A program made the translations under genes and the position numbers. A DNA stretch of 64,000 nt from Pantanalinema sp. GBBB05 (GTDB taxonomy: Bacteria > Cyanobacteriota > Cyanobacteriia > Leptolyngbyales > Leptolyngbyaceae), in NCBI GenBank assembly GCA_016743235.1, contig VRZD01000028.1, forward strand, positions 1 to 64,000, written 5' to 3'. This document shows, piece by piece, positions 34,386-43,405 of this stretch (position 1 is the first letter of the stretch; every line of letters starts with the position of its first letter). The notes below the pieces were generated by a model. The model was not told the origin of the DNA. It worked only from the letters and a program-made list of their open reading frames with translations, and did no database searches.

Positions 34386-34688
34386 TTATTGCGATCGTGG
34401 AGCTTGGCGTTTTTCGAGCACGGCTTGGCGAAAGCCTAACACAACTAAAATATTCGACAGCGTTAAAAAGACTTCTGCTCCCCCATGCAGCCAATCCACA
34501 TTTGCCAAATCTTGGCTATAGACAACCTTGGCATAAATTCCGGCAGGAATAGTGACTGCAACAAAGACAAGGGTCATATAAAAGCCAATTAAGGCAAGTC
34601 GAGGCACTTGACCCGATCGAGTCATAAACCAGAGAAAGCCCAAATAGGGAAAAAGCGAAACTGCAAATAATGTTTCTTTCGATGGCAT
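34386..34688 (-). CDS. DUF3593 family membrane protein
   Basis: This 100-residue protein has three hydrophobic segments. The pattern KETLFAVSLFPYLGFLWFMT and DWLHGGAEVFLTLSNILVVL matches DUF3593, a family of cyanobacteria and plastids. It follows the DUF2499 gene by 17 bases, an arrangement conserved in many cyanobacteria as far as I recall. Start ATG 34688; the frame is open upstream but overlaps the neighbour. A role in photosynthetic membranes is suspected, not shown. Confidence 0.88.
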   Translation of the reverse strand: MPSKETLFAVSLFPYLGFLWFMTRSGQVPRLALIGFYMTLVFVAVTIPAGIYAKVVYSQDLANVDWLHGGAEVFLTLSNILVVLGFRQAVLEKRQAPRSQ

Positions 34689-34705
34689 AAAATCTATTTC
34701 CTCAG

Positions 34706-35002
34706 CTATTCCATCGCCTGTCGCCAGATCCACCAACCCGCTAGACATAGGGTGACATTACCCACCAATGTCATCGTCGCCTGTGTAGTCACTAACCAGC
34801 GTAACGAATCAGCGTTATCAAAAAAGTGCCAGGTACAAGCACACATGGCACTGACTAAAGCTGGCAACATCGCCAAGGCTAACCCCCACCAGGCACGGCT
34901 TTTGGTCAGTTCCCCATAAATCCAGATCAACCAGATGGCAACCACCCACTCAATGACACTAGACACATGAATGATCCAGGTGGGAATCGACAATGCATTC
35001 AT
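34706..35002 (-). CDS. DUF2499 family membrane protein
   Basis: This 98-residue protein matches DUF2499: MNALSIPTWIIHVSSVIEWV, then CACTWHFFDNADSLRWLVT and GNVTLCLAGWWI. It has three hydrophobic segments. The family is limited to cyanobacteria and chloroplasts and occurs next to DUF3593. It is divergent from csaB at 35071 with about 70 bases between. Start ATG 35002, where the IPTWIIHVSS motif begins. Function unknown. Confidence 0.9.
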   Translation of the reverse strand: MNALSIPTWIIHVSSVIEWVVAIWLIWIYGELTKSRAWWGLALAMLPALVSAMCACTWHFFDNADSLRWLVTTQATMTLVGNVTLCLAGWWIWRQAME

Positions 35003-35070
35003 ATAAGGATTGACTACTGAAAGCGAAAAGCTATCCGCTATTGTAAGGGGTACTGGATTCACGACATGGC

Positions 35071-36138
35071 ATGAATAGGAAAGATATGGGGCAACAGCGG
35101 GCAGTTTTATGTGGTTACTACGGTCAGGGTAATGGTGGGGATGAAGCCCTACTGGCATCGTTGTTGCAAATGTTACCAGCTCAAGTGGAGCCGCTCGTAT
35201 TATCCGGGAGTCCAGTACAAACCCACAATCGCTACAACGTAGCCGCGATCGATCGCAACAATCCTCGCTTACTTATCCAAGCGCTCCGGCGATCGCACCT
35301 CTTCATTTGGGGCGGTGGTAGTTTGATTCAGGATGCCACTAGTGCCATGAGTCCGCTGTACTATACCGGGCTAATGCAATTAGCGCAGCGCTTGGGCTTA
35401 ACCACGATCGCCTGGGCGCAGGGGATTGGTCCCTTAAAACGCTCGACCACTCGGTGGCTAGCCCGTAACACCTTTGCTAATTGTGCAGCGATCAGTGTGC
35501 GGGATGCGGGTTCGGCAGCTTTATTGTCCGACTGGCAAATTCCCTTTACCTTAGCTCCCGATCCGGTTTGGGCACTGGACTCTTTACCCGTAGAAGGGTT
35601 ATGGGAGTTGCCTGCACCTAGAGTGGCAGTGAATCTGCGAACGCATCCATTACTGACACCAGCGCGACTAGAAAACCTAACCCAAGCCCTGATTGCCTTT
35701 CAGAAAGCCACTCAGGTTTGTATCTTGTTAGTTCCGTTTCAAGCCAGTCAAGATCTGGCGATCGCTCAAGCCATTCAACCACGATTACCTGGTGCTAGCC
35801 GGGTGTTTAGCTTAGACAACCCTCAGCAACTTAAAGGTTTGTTTCGGGGAGTTGAGATGACGATCGCGATGCGGTTTCATGGATTAATCATGGCAGCGGC
35901 GCAGGAATGTCGCTGTTTTGCCTTGAGTTACGATCCCAAAGTCACTCACCTAATGGAACAACTAGCGATCCCAGGTTGGGAGCTACCGCAGATTCCAGAT
36001 GATCCCAATCAAATTTGTCAGGTTTGGCTAGAGCATTATGCGAACGGCGTAGGATTATCAGATGCCCAAATTCAATTTCAGATCGATCGGGCACTGATTC
36101 ATCAGGAAGTGCTGCAAAAAGCGATTTTAGGCGGATAG
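35071..36138 (+). CDS. csaB: Polysaccharide pyruvyl transferase CsaB
   Basis: This 355-residue protein has the CsaB pattern: CGYYGQGNGGDEALLASLLQ at the start, FIWGGGSLIQDATS, TTIAWAQGIGPL, and MRFHGLIMAAAQECRC near the end. CsaB adds a pyruvyl ketal to cell-wall polysaccharide so that SLH-domain proteins can bind. Here the two porins with SLH domains at 60.8 and 62.9 kb are natural clients. Start is ATG 35071; ATG 35086 is also possible. Cytoplasmic glycosyl-modifying enzyme. Confidence 0.92.
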   Translation: MNRKDMGQQRAVLCGYYGQGNGGDEALLASLLQMLPAQVEPLVLSGSPVQTHNRYNVAAIDRNNPRLLIQALRRSHLFIWGGGSLIQDATSAMSPLYYTGLMQLAQRLGLTTIAWAQGIGPLKRSTTRWLARNTFANCAAISVRDAGSAALLSDWQIPFTLAPDPVWALDSLPVEGLWELPAPRVAVNLRTHPLLTPARLENLTQALIAFQKATQVCILLVPFQASQDLAIAQAIQPRLPGASRVFSLDNPQQLKGLFRGVEMTIAMRFHGLIMAAAQECRCFALSYDPKVTHLMEQLAIPGWELPQIPDDPNQICQVWLEHYANGVGLSDAQIQFQIDRALIHQEVLQKAILGG

Positions 36139-36365
36139 GCGTAATAGTTTTGTATCTTTAACCTAACAAATTGTTTGCAATTGAGTTTTTATGGTAGTAA
36201 GTTGTTGTTTTCAACACCGAGATGTACTGGCAGGTTAGTTCTAGCAGAATTTCACAAATTATTATTTAACCTTCAATTCACCTTGCAGTTTTCAAAACTC
36301 GGTATATCATAAGCATCGCCGTAATCGATCTGCCCCACGGATCTCTCACCTTCAGGATTAGAACC

Positions 36366-38102
36366 ATGAGTGAAGCTGCCAACTCCCACTTTGACCCGGA
36401 TCTGTCTGAATCTAGTGTATCGGTATCATCCACGGAGGCGGTGTCTCATCCCCCTGAACCCGTTACCGTTACATCCGGTGAGGATGATTGGCAAACGGTA
36501 GACCTGCCTGGAGCGGTCAGTGTCGATGCCATCCTGGCGGGAGCAGTGAATTTAGCAGAGATAGCGGCATTAGAGCCTGCTACGGCAGCCATTCCTTCAA
36601 CTCATGCGATCGCTCAGCTCGACCAAGAAAATGCCATCTTACGGGAACAAATTCAGCAGTTAGAGCAGGATCTGACTCAGGCTCAGATCGAATTGCAGCT
36701 AGAAATTGCCCGTTCTCTCTACTCCCAACCTACTGACCCGATCGCCGCCGCTGCCCCTGGCCACCCCGCTACAGAATCGCTAGATGCAGCCGCCCCCCAA
36801 CTCGAACAGTTGGCACAAGAATTGGAACTGGCTCAACAAGCCGCCCAACGGCAACAGATTTTGGTCGAAACGCTTACCAATCAGCTCCACAGCAGCCAGG
36901 AACGGATTGCCCAGTTAGAGCGGGAATGCGCTTTGACCCAGCAACGCTATAACGAGCAAATGCAACAACTGCTGCAATCTGAAAATACCTGCCGGGATTT
37001 ACGGATGCGGCTAATGCGGCAGCAGCAACATACGTTGCAATTTAAAGCCGCGTTAGAAAAGTGCCTAGATATGCCAGCTGCGTTGCAACAGCATTCCTTT
37101 ATGCAACACTTTGAGGTGGATGAACCGGCGATCGCTAACCCAGAGGCAGCGGCAAATCAGTTGGGACATGCTCCCTTTGTGCCCAAAGCCCATCCGGTTA
37201 AACCTTGGTCTACGGAAGCTGACTCCGCCGAAGGCTTCTATACTACCGCTGGCTTTGATTTATCAGGATTACCCAATTTGTTGTCAAGACTGCGCCACTC
37301 TGAGGATCTAGAGATCGATCGGGAGCAGGACAGCTCTCCTTTAGATCTAGCTGGCAACCCTATTAACCATCCCACCGCTGGATTCGGCACAGAACCTCTG
37401 CCTGCCGACGAGCCCCAACAAATTGGGGAGCTGCTGGATCTGATGTTCCCAGATGCCTCCGAAGCTCCAGTGGAAGCGATCGTCGCCACCACTCCAACAG
37501 CAGAACCCATCTTTGATCTCAGTCCATTTATGGCAGCTGGCGAAGTGACCGCCCCAATGATTGAGCCAATGCCAGAATCAGAAATGTACCCCGCTGCGGC
37601 AATGTCTCCATCGTCAGGAGCAAGCATGTGGGATGACTTGGCACAACTAATTGATTCCACTGATCCAGCGGCAACAACTGAATTAGACGCTGAGTCAGAG
37701 GCAACACCCACGCCTACTTCGGTGACTGGATTACTGGCAGTGGATAACCTGAATCATCCAGTAGACGAAAGTACTGGATCGGAACCGCCCTCCACGCCAA
37801 TGGCGTCTTCACCCCGACCGATTCTGCTAGCTTTCCCCTCAGCTCACATGGCAACGGCTGTCAAAGCATCAGCCGAACTGTCGTCTGAACCGGACAGCAT
37901 TGCTGCCCATGACTCTTCAACCTGGGCGTATCAATTGGATCAGTCTACTCCGCTCGACTCGACCGCTCCAGCTCCAGCTAATTTTGAGACCGCTAGCGCC
38001 ATCCCAGCCAATTGGCCTTCTCCAGTGTTGTATCCTTTACGTCCTACCAAGCGACTGCCATCCTTAGCGGCGGTTGAGCTACCGACCTTCCGTCGGGGAT
38101 AG
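36366..38102 (+). CDS. Large acidic coiled-coil protein, unknown
   Basis: This 578-residue protein has three parts. Residues 1-75 are acidic and low in complexity. Residues about 80-235 form a coiled coil (LDQENAILREQIQQLEQDLT, QLEQLAQELELAQQAAQRQQ). The rest is a long Ala/Pro/Ser/Glu-rich disordered region with a short conserved-looking end, LPSLAAVELPTFRRG. No enzyme motif, signal or membrane segment. Such C-terminal linear motifs often dock partners. It resembles cyanobacterial scaffolding proteins but I cannot name it. AGGA precedes the ATG. A bidirectional terminator follows. Confidence 0.7.
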   Translation: MSEAANSHFDPDLSESSVSVSSTEAVSHPPEPVTVTSGEDDWQTVDLPGAVSVDAILAGAVNLAEIAALEPATAAIPSTHAIAQLDQENAILREQIQQLEQDLTQAQIELQLEIARSLYSQPTDPIAAAAPGHPATESLDAAAPQLEQLAQELELAQQAAQRQQILVETLTNQLHSSQERIAQLERECALTQQRYNEQMQQLLQSENTCRDLRMRLMRQQQHTLQFKAALEKCLDMPAALQQHSFMQHFEVDEPAIANPEAAANQLGHAPFVPKAHPVKPWSTEADSAEGFYTTAGFDLSGLPNLLSRLRHSEDLEIDREQDSSPLDLAGNPINHPTAGFGTEPLPADEPQQIGELLDLMFPDASEAPVEAIVATTPTAEPIFDLSPFMAAGEVTAPMIEPMPESEMYPAAAMSPSSGASMWDDLAQLIDSTDPAATTELDAESEATPTPTSVTGLLAVDNLNHPVDESTGSEPPSTPMASSPRPILLAFPSAHMATAVKASAELSSEPDSIAAHDSSTWAYQLDQSTPLDSTAPAPANFETASAIPANWPSPVLYPLRPTKRLPSLAAVELPTFRRG

Positions 38103-38120
38103 TTCACCTTAGGTTTTGGC

Positions 38121-38169
38121 AAGCAGGGCTTATATGTCCGGGTCGTTTCAGCTAACGCCCTGCTTTTGC
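38121..38169. terminator. Bidirectional terminator between the coiled-coil gene and larC
   Basis: AAGCAGGGC (38121-38129) pairs with GCCCTGCTT (38157-38165), followed by TTGCG. It lies between two convergent genes and could serve both, although the U tracts are short. Confidence 0.65.
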
Positions 38170-38189
38170 GTCGAAGAGTAGGATTGTGG

Positions 38190-39644
38190 CTACTGAGTAA
38201 CTTGCTGGCAATGCCAGGTTTGCAGAGCCATCCGGTGAACTTCGCGCCAGGGCAACTTCTGTTGGCGAGCAATTTGGGCACAGTCCTCATATTCAGGTTG
38301 AACATTTAGCACTTGATCGCGGTGTTTTTCGGTCCACGCCACCTTCACCCGCACACTCCCGTAAGGCGTTTGCACAGATTGCAGTTCCCGTGACAAAATC
38401 CGCCGTTCTTGCTGCGATCGCCGAATACCTAGCGTACTTGTCTCCTGAAACACGATCGCCTCACAGGTTGCCACTGCCTCGGGTTGGCAAATTACCGTCA
38501 GTAATATCCCCGGACGCGACTTCTTCATCCCGATCGCCTGCGTAAACACATCCAATGCACCAGCCGCCAGCAACGCTTCCAGCACATACCCGATCGCCTG
38601 TGGATTCAGATCATCAATCTGCGTTTCCAATACGGCGATCGGTTCCAGTTCTCCTGCCACTTCCCCGCCTTCCCTACGTCTTACCTCCCTGACCGACTCC
38701 ACCTTCCCGAGCTGCCTCACCTTCTCGATCTCCCCATCGTCCCCAATCCATAGCCGCAGGATATTAGGAATGTTCAACTCCCGCGAACCTGCTCCTAGCC
38801 CAACTTGATGCAATATCATCCGAGGTGGATTGCCAAATTGAGTCGCCAGTGTGGTCACGATCGCGGCTCCCGTGGGAGTAACTAATTCCCGTTCAATCCC
38901 ATTGCTGTAAATCGGGACTTGCCGCAGTTCCCAGAGCTTCAAGACAGCCGGAGCAGGAACCGGGAGCCGCCCATGGGCAGCCCGAATTGTGCCACCTCCA
39001 GTCGGTAATGCCGAACAGTAAAGCTGGTCGATCTGCAAATAGTCCAAGCCCAAACAGGTGCCAACGATATCGACGATCGCATCTGTCGCTCCAACTTCGT
39101 GAAAATGAACCTGCTCTGGTGACATACCATGTACAGCCGCCTCAGCAACAGCCAATTGACGAAATATGGCTAAACTCCAAGCTTCAGCTTGCTGGGGTAA
39201 CTTGGCTGCCAAAATCATCTGTTCAATCTCTAATAAGTGTCGAATTGGAGCATGAGCTTGACTAAGTGAGGCTGGTTGCGGGGCATGATCATGCTCGTGA
39301 TGGTGAGGATGACTCTGTCGATCGGTAGCAGGCTCGGCAGGGTGATGCTCCTGCGGATGAGAATGGGAGTGGCTGCCAGAGTTAGCCTGAGCCGCCAGCA
39401 TTCGGGTGTTAGCACTATGCCCCATCCCAGACCCAGAATTGACACGTAAGTCCACATGAACTTTGGTGGCTCGGAGTCCATTCCGATGTACGGATTCTGC
39501 CCATAATTCATATTCATGGGAGATTCCCAGGCGGCTGAGTTGGTCACGTAGGTAGTCTAACGGCACACCTAAATCGACGATCGCGCCCAGGCACATATCC
39601 CCCGCAATTCCGGTCGGGCATTCCAGATACGCTACTTTGGTCAT
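38190..39644 (-). CDS. larC: Nickel-pincer cofactor biosynthesis protein LarC
   Basis: This 484-residue protein has the LarC layout: MTKVAYLECPTGIAGDMCLG at the start, HFHEVGATDAIVDIVGTCLG, GAAIVTTLATQFG, and ETQIDDLNPQAIGYVLEALL with QAIGMKKSRPG toward the end. LarC inserts nickel into the pincer cofactor of lactate racemase-type enzymes. A histidine-rich insertion (residues about 87-125, with HSHSHPQEHH and HPHHHEHDH) probably binds nickel. larA, larB and larE are not in the window. Whether the -1 frameshift between LarC1 and LarC2 seen in Lactobacillus exists is moot here, because the gene is one continuous frame. Confidence 0.92.
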   Translation of the reverse strand: MTKVAYLECPTGIAGDMCLGAIVDLGVPLDYLRDQLSRLGISHEYELWAESVHRNGLRATKVHVDLRVNSGSGMGHSANTRMLAAQANSGSHSHSHPQEHHPAEPATDRQSHPHHHEHDHAPQPASLSQAHAPIRHLLEIEQMILAAKLPQQAEAWSLAIFRQLAVAEAAVHGMSPEQVHFHEVGATDAIVDIVGTCLGLDYLQIDQLYCSALPTGGGTIRAAHGRLPVPAPAVLKLWELRQVPIYSNGIERELVTPTGAAIVTTLATQFGNPPRMILHQVGLGAGSRELNIPNILRLWIGDDGEIEKVRQLGKVESVREVRRREGGEVAGELEPIAVLETQIDDLNPQAIGYVLEALLAAGALDVFTQAIGMKKSRPGILLTVICQPEAVATCEAIVFQETSTLGIRRSQQERRILSRELQSVQTPYGSVRVKVAWTEKHRDQVLNVQPEYEDCAQIARQQKLPWREVHRMALQTWHCQQVTQ

Positions 39645-39799
39645 GGCTGCAATTGGATGAATGGGGTAGATAACAGGACAGGATCAGCGAGAAAGAGTAT
39701 CGACGATCGACCATCCGTGGGTATTATCAAGTGGTTTAGCAGTAATCACTCTAACCTGCTAGCTTTTTGCTCCCGTAGTCCCTATTTCACAACGGCATC

Positions 39800-40456
39800 A
39801 TGGCAACCTTTTACACCATCCATCCAGAGACGCCTCAAACCAGAGTCATCGAGCAGCTTAAGGATGGGTTGCAGAACCATGCTGTGATGTTGTATCCCAC
39901 TGATACCGTGTATGCGATCGGGTGCGATCTGAATTCTAAATCGGCGCTGCAACGGGTACGTCAGATTAAGCAACTGTCGAACGACAAACCCCTGACGTTT
40001 TTATGTTCCTCCCTGTCTAATATCACTCAGTATGCGATCGTCCGGGATTCTGCCTATCGCATTATGCGCCGCTTAATTCCAGGACCCTATACCTTTATCC
40101 TGCCTATGACCAAGCAGGTTCCCAAGCTGGTCATGAACCCAAAGCGGAAAACCACAGGGATTCGTGTGCCTGATCATCCCTTATGCCAGTCGCTGTTAGA
40201 GACCCTAGGCAACCCGATTATCTCTACCTCTGCCCATATTGTGGACGAAGATACTCTCCGGCGATCGAAGCCCTACACCTCACGCTTCGAGCTATTTGAT
40301 GCCTTAGAGAAAGTGGTAGACATCATTGTGGACGATGGGGAAGAACCCGGTTACGAAACCTCGACGATCTTAGATTTAACCACCGAGGAACCGATCGTGG
40401 TTCGACGCGGTCAGGGATGGGAGAGAGTGGAAAATTTTGTGGTGGAAGTGAACTAA
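39800..40456 (+). CDS. YrdC/Sua5-family L-threonylcarbamoyladenylate synthase
   Basis: This 218-residue protein has the YrdC signatures: MLYPTDTVYAIGCDL, KPLTFLCSSL (KRxxxxP-type binding region), RLIPGPYTFIL and GIRVPDHPL with PIISTSAHI. It makes threonylcarbamoyl-AMP from threonine, bicarbonate and ATP, the first step toward t6A37 of tRNA. The KxR/SxN pattern is modified (KPLTF, STSA), as in the subgroup near TsaC. Stand-alone gene; divergent from larC. Confidence 0.88.
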   Translation: MATFYTIHPETPQTRVIEQLKDGLQNHAVMLYPTDTVYAIGCDLNSKSALQRVRQIKQLSNDKPLTFLCSSLSNITQYAIVRDSAYRIMRRLIPGPYTFILPMTKQVPKLVMNPKRKTTGIRVPDHPLCQSLLETLGNPIISTSAHIVDEDTLRRSKPYTSRFELFDALEKVVDIIVDDGEEPGYETSTILDLTTEEPIVVRRGQGWERVENFVVEVN

Positions 40457-40771
40457 ATTTCGTGAGGATTTGTCTAACTATCCGGATAACGACCCACTAA
40501 CTGTGTCTGGATGGTCAGAACCATTTTTTCAGGTAGCAGGCTAACAGCAAACTGGCACAACCAGATTGCTAACTGTCCACTATGGTCGCTGAGTTGCATT
40601 CAGCCGCTCGACCTACTAAGTTCCCGTGCAGAAAAGGTTTCAGTCACCAAACCAGATGACTATGGCTACCCATCACCCAACGAATCATGCCAGTTCAGCA
40701 ACCAGATACAAAAGTGCCATAGGGGTGTGGGGGGTTGACCGTAATAATTTATTTGCCGTGTGTAGCCAACT
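40457..40771. other. Upstream region of the HetZ-like gene, no gene seen
   Basis: About 315 bases with no supported ORF. No NtcA box of the GTA-N8-TAC type is seen. TTGACC at 40736-40741 followed by AT-rich DNA may be the promoter. Confidence 0.45.
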
Positions 40772-42172
40772 ATGACAGTAAGCATACGAGATATTAGGGT
40801 ACGAAGTTTTTCGCGAGCCGCCACCAGATTGCCTGGATCTCAATCGGTTGAAGCCCCTAGTCCTTCATCTCACTGTCCTGCCACCCCTGTATCTGTGCAC
40901 TACCAAACCATGAACATTGAAGTTTTTTCCCGTTCCACCACTGTTGACCCTGCTGCAACCGATGCCGTCTGTGCCGTTGCTCCTACCACCCGCTCTCAGC
41001 CAACTGCTATTGCTCATCCCAGTCCGGATGCTGCCCCTAGAAATCCCAACTTGATGAGCCTTGAAGGGCTAGCTCAACTGATTGCCAGTGAGTTACAGGC
41101 AGAGGTGAATGGTTCTCAGCAAACTGTAGAAACCCTAGCAAATCGGATTGCGGCTGAAGTCGATCGCATTTGCAGTAAGAGCGGTCGGATTCAATCCTCT
41201 GGTCAAATGCGGACCTGGCAACTGTCCTTAGCCCGCCACCGGATGCAAAAATGCTTGAACTTCTACCACCTGGGTTCTCGCCGAGGACGGGTCGAACTGC
41301 ATAGCACTCTGGGTTCTATGGTTTACCGTTACGTGGCTCCTACCCGGATGCAACTTGGGTTTCAAGCTCGCTACACCTTAATCGAAGATTTTCTCCAAGG
41401 CTTCTATTCCGAGTCATTGAAAGCACTCCGGCGGGAAAATATCCTAGCTGAAGACTATCAACCCCGGACCCGGTTGGAATTAGCTGAATATATGGCATTC
41501 ACTGAGCAATATGCTAAGCGCCGGATTGGTTTACCCGGTGGACAAACCCAGCAGTTAATTGTGTTACGCGCTCAACGGTTTGGTCAACGGCAACCGATGG
41601 AAGTCTCCGTAGATATTGAGCAAGCTTTAGAATCGCCCAAGGGGGAAGAAGCTGAAGCTCACAATCGATCGCCCATTGTCCAACAACTGCGGGAACAAAC
41701 GGTGGCTGATGCGGTTGACTCCTCGGAAGCCGTTCTGCGTGATCGGGTAATTAGTGAACTGGTTCAGTACTTGGAAGCGGAAGGACAAGCCGATTGCGTC
41801 AACTATCTGATCCTGAAATTAAAAGACTTATCTGCTCCCGAAATTGACCAAATTCTGGGATTAACCTCGCGCCAACGGGATTATTTACAGCAACGATTTA
41901 AGTATCATGTGGAAAAATTCACCCTGTCTCAAAATTGGAGGCTTGTCCATCAATGGCTGGGTGCAGATCTCGATCAAAATTTGGGATTATCGACTCCTCA
42001 ATGGCAAATTTTCCTTGACCAGTTAACTCCCGAGCAACGGCAACTTCTGGATCTGAAGCAGGCTCAAACCAGTGAACCGGAAATTGCCAAAACCCTGAAA
42101 TGGACAACAAAACAAGTCCAAAAACGCTGGGGACAACTGCTCGACCTAGCTCGCCAAGTGCGCAATCAATAA
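40772..42172 (+). CDS. HetZ-like protein
   Basis: The 466-residue protein has a divergent N-terminal part of about 95 residues, then a HetZ core. In order, recognisable pieces are LARHRMQKCLNFYHLGSRRG, VELHSTLGSMVYRYVAP, LIEDFLQGFYSESLKALRRE, RTRLELAEYMAFTEQYAKRR, ILGLTSRQRDYLQQRFKYHV and a final helix-turn-helix-like LKWTTKQVQKRWGQLLDLAR. HetZ controls early heterocyst differentiation in Anabaena; homologues also occur in filaments that do not make heterocysts. The ATG at 40910 is an alternative start that would drop 46 low-complexity residues. Convergent with the channel gene, 14 bases apart. Confidence 0.82.
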   Translation: MTVSIRDIRVRSFSRAATRLPGSQSVEAPSPSSHCPATPVSVHYQTMNIEVFSRSTTVDPAATDAVCAVAPTTRSQPTAIAHPSPDAAPRNPNLMSLEGLAQLIASELQAEVNGSQQTVETLANRIAAEVDRICSKSGRIQSSGQMRTWQLSLARHRMQKCLNFYHLGSRRGRVELHSTLGSMVYRYVAPTRMQLGFQARYTLIEDFLQGFYSESLKALRRENILAEDYQPRTRLELAEYMAFTEQYAKRRIGLPGGQTQQLIVLRAQRFGQRQPMEVSVDIEQALESPKGEEAEAHNRSPIVQQLREQTVADAVDSSEAVLRDRVISELVQYLEAEGQADCVNYLILKLKDLSAPEIDQILGLTSRQRDYLQQRFKYHVEKFTLSQNWRLVHQWLGADLDQNLGLSTPQWQIFLDQLTPEQRQLLDLKQAQTSEPEIAKTLKWTTKQVQKRWGQLLDLARQVRNQ

Positions 42173-42186
42173 ATCGTCAAGCCGGA

Positions 42187-43248
42187 TTAAAGAGCGATAA
42201 GGAGGAGAATTCCACTGACTAGGATCAATAATTGGATCAGCAAAAAGGGGCGATCGAGCCGGAGGACACGCTGAACATCTTCTGGCTTGCCACTTTCGAT
42301 CCAATCAGCAGTCACAATCGCTTCCATGATCGTGGCAATGACCAACAGATACGCTAAAGCATAGATTTTATCTAGCAAGACTAAGTAACCAGATTCGGGT
42401 AATGCACTGGAATAGGATTGTTGCAAGAATACGATCGTTAGCAAAGCCGTAATCGGAATGGCAATGCGTGGCTCCACATAACTGGGATTCAGCAGTAATG
42501 CGCCCCAACTGGACGCCAAGACAATCACCAGAGGCAGCAATAACTTCCAAATAAAGTAGCTTAGAGGTCGAGTCACCTGTAATTCGTACCGCACCGCAGA
42601 ATAGGGATTAGTAGCCGTTTCCATAAACCCAAACCGACTAGGATAGCTATGCAGCAGGTTCTGAAGTTTCCAACCGGCAATTTTCCAGCCTTGAACCGAT
42701 AAGGTGTCGGCATAGCCAGAATCTTTCGTATCCGCTACATACACCAATTGATTGGCGGTATAAATCGAGTTTTCGATCGTCACGCCTAGCTGCTGCTGAT
42801 CCAGTGGATAGCGTGATAACAAGAATGGTTGGAAAAAGCGACCTTCAACCCGCAACACTTGATACCAGCTGCCATCCGTTTGCTGCACTGGTTTCTCGTA
42901 TTCCGCTCTTTGGGTCATACCCCATTCATCAACCGCATTGGCAAATTCCAAATTGGCGATCGGATCTAGGCTACCCTTCCACTTGAACCAGACATAGGTA
43001 TCGACATAGTAAGTATTACTGGCAATATTGAGTTCATAGATATGAATCGGATAAAAGCCCACCTCAACGCGTTGAGCTTTGGCATCAATTCGCGTCAGTG
43101 GTTGGAAGGACGCCGTCTGAGGTGAGGCTGGACTGGGTAAGAAACTTAAACTGAGCCGCAAAAGGATCGCGAGAACGATCGTCAGACAAACAAGAAATAA
43201 CCACTGGCGGCTAGTACGACCCCCGAACCATTTTGTCAGTAGATGCAT
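42187..43248 (-). CDS. Pentameric ligand-gated ion channel (Cys-loop/GLIC-type) homologue
   Basis: This 353-residue protein has an N-terminal hydrophobic helix and an extracellular beta domain (RVEVGFYPIHIYELNIAS, TYYVDTYVWFKWKG). That domain lacks the two Cys of the eukaryotic Cys loop, as in other prokaryotic members. The membrane part reads FIWKLLLPLVIVLASSWGAL (M1), IAIPITALLTIVFLQQSYSS (M2), SALPESGYLVLLDKIYALAY leading to M3, and a terminal helix, LLIQLLILVSGILLLI (M4). The P-E-S-G-Y after M2 corresponds to the M2-M3 loop of GLIC. The family is known from Gloeobacter. Ligand and ion are not predictable. Plasma membrane. Confidence 0.85.
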   Translation of the reverse strand: MHLLTKWFGGRTSRQWLFLVCLTIVLAILLRLSLSFLPSPASPQTASFQPLTRIDAKAQRVEVGFYPIHIYELNIASNTYYVDTYVWFKWKGSLDPIANLEFANAVDEWGMTQRAEYEKPVQQTDGSWYQVLRVEGRFFQPFLLSRYPLDQQQLGVTIENSIYTANQLVYVADTKDSGYADTLSVQGWKIAGWKLQNLLHSYPSRFGFMETATNPYSAVRYELQVTRPLSYFIWKLLLPLVIVLASSWGALLLNPSYVEPRIAIPITALLTIVFLQQSYSSALPESGYLVLLDKIYALAYLLVIATIMEAIVTADWIESGKPEDVQRVLRLDRPFLLIQLLILVSGILLLIAL

Positions 43249-43405
43249 AGACTATCAGACAAGGCAAAAATGTGTCCTTTAGTATGCCCTAGCTCAGAGA
43301 ATTTTCAGAGCCAATGATCCATAACTTACCCAGACAAGGGGGGTACATCGCCTGATATGGTTACCGAGGTAAACCCTACTTTAGGTCGCTTCCCACCGCA
43401 CCAAG

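Noticed and set aside
37238..37711. 157-codon minus ORF inside the coiled-coil gene
   Set aside because: It is antisense to a frame with a ribosome site, coiled coil and terminator, and is Ser/Ala-rich only as a shadow.
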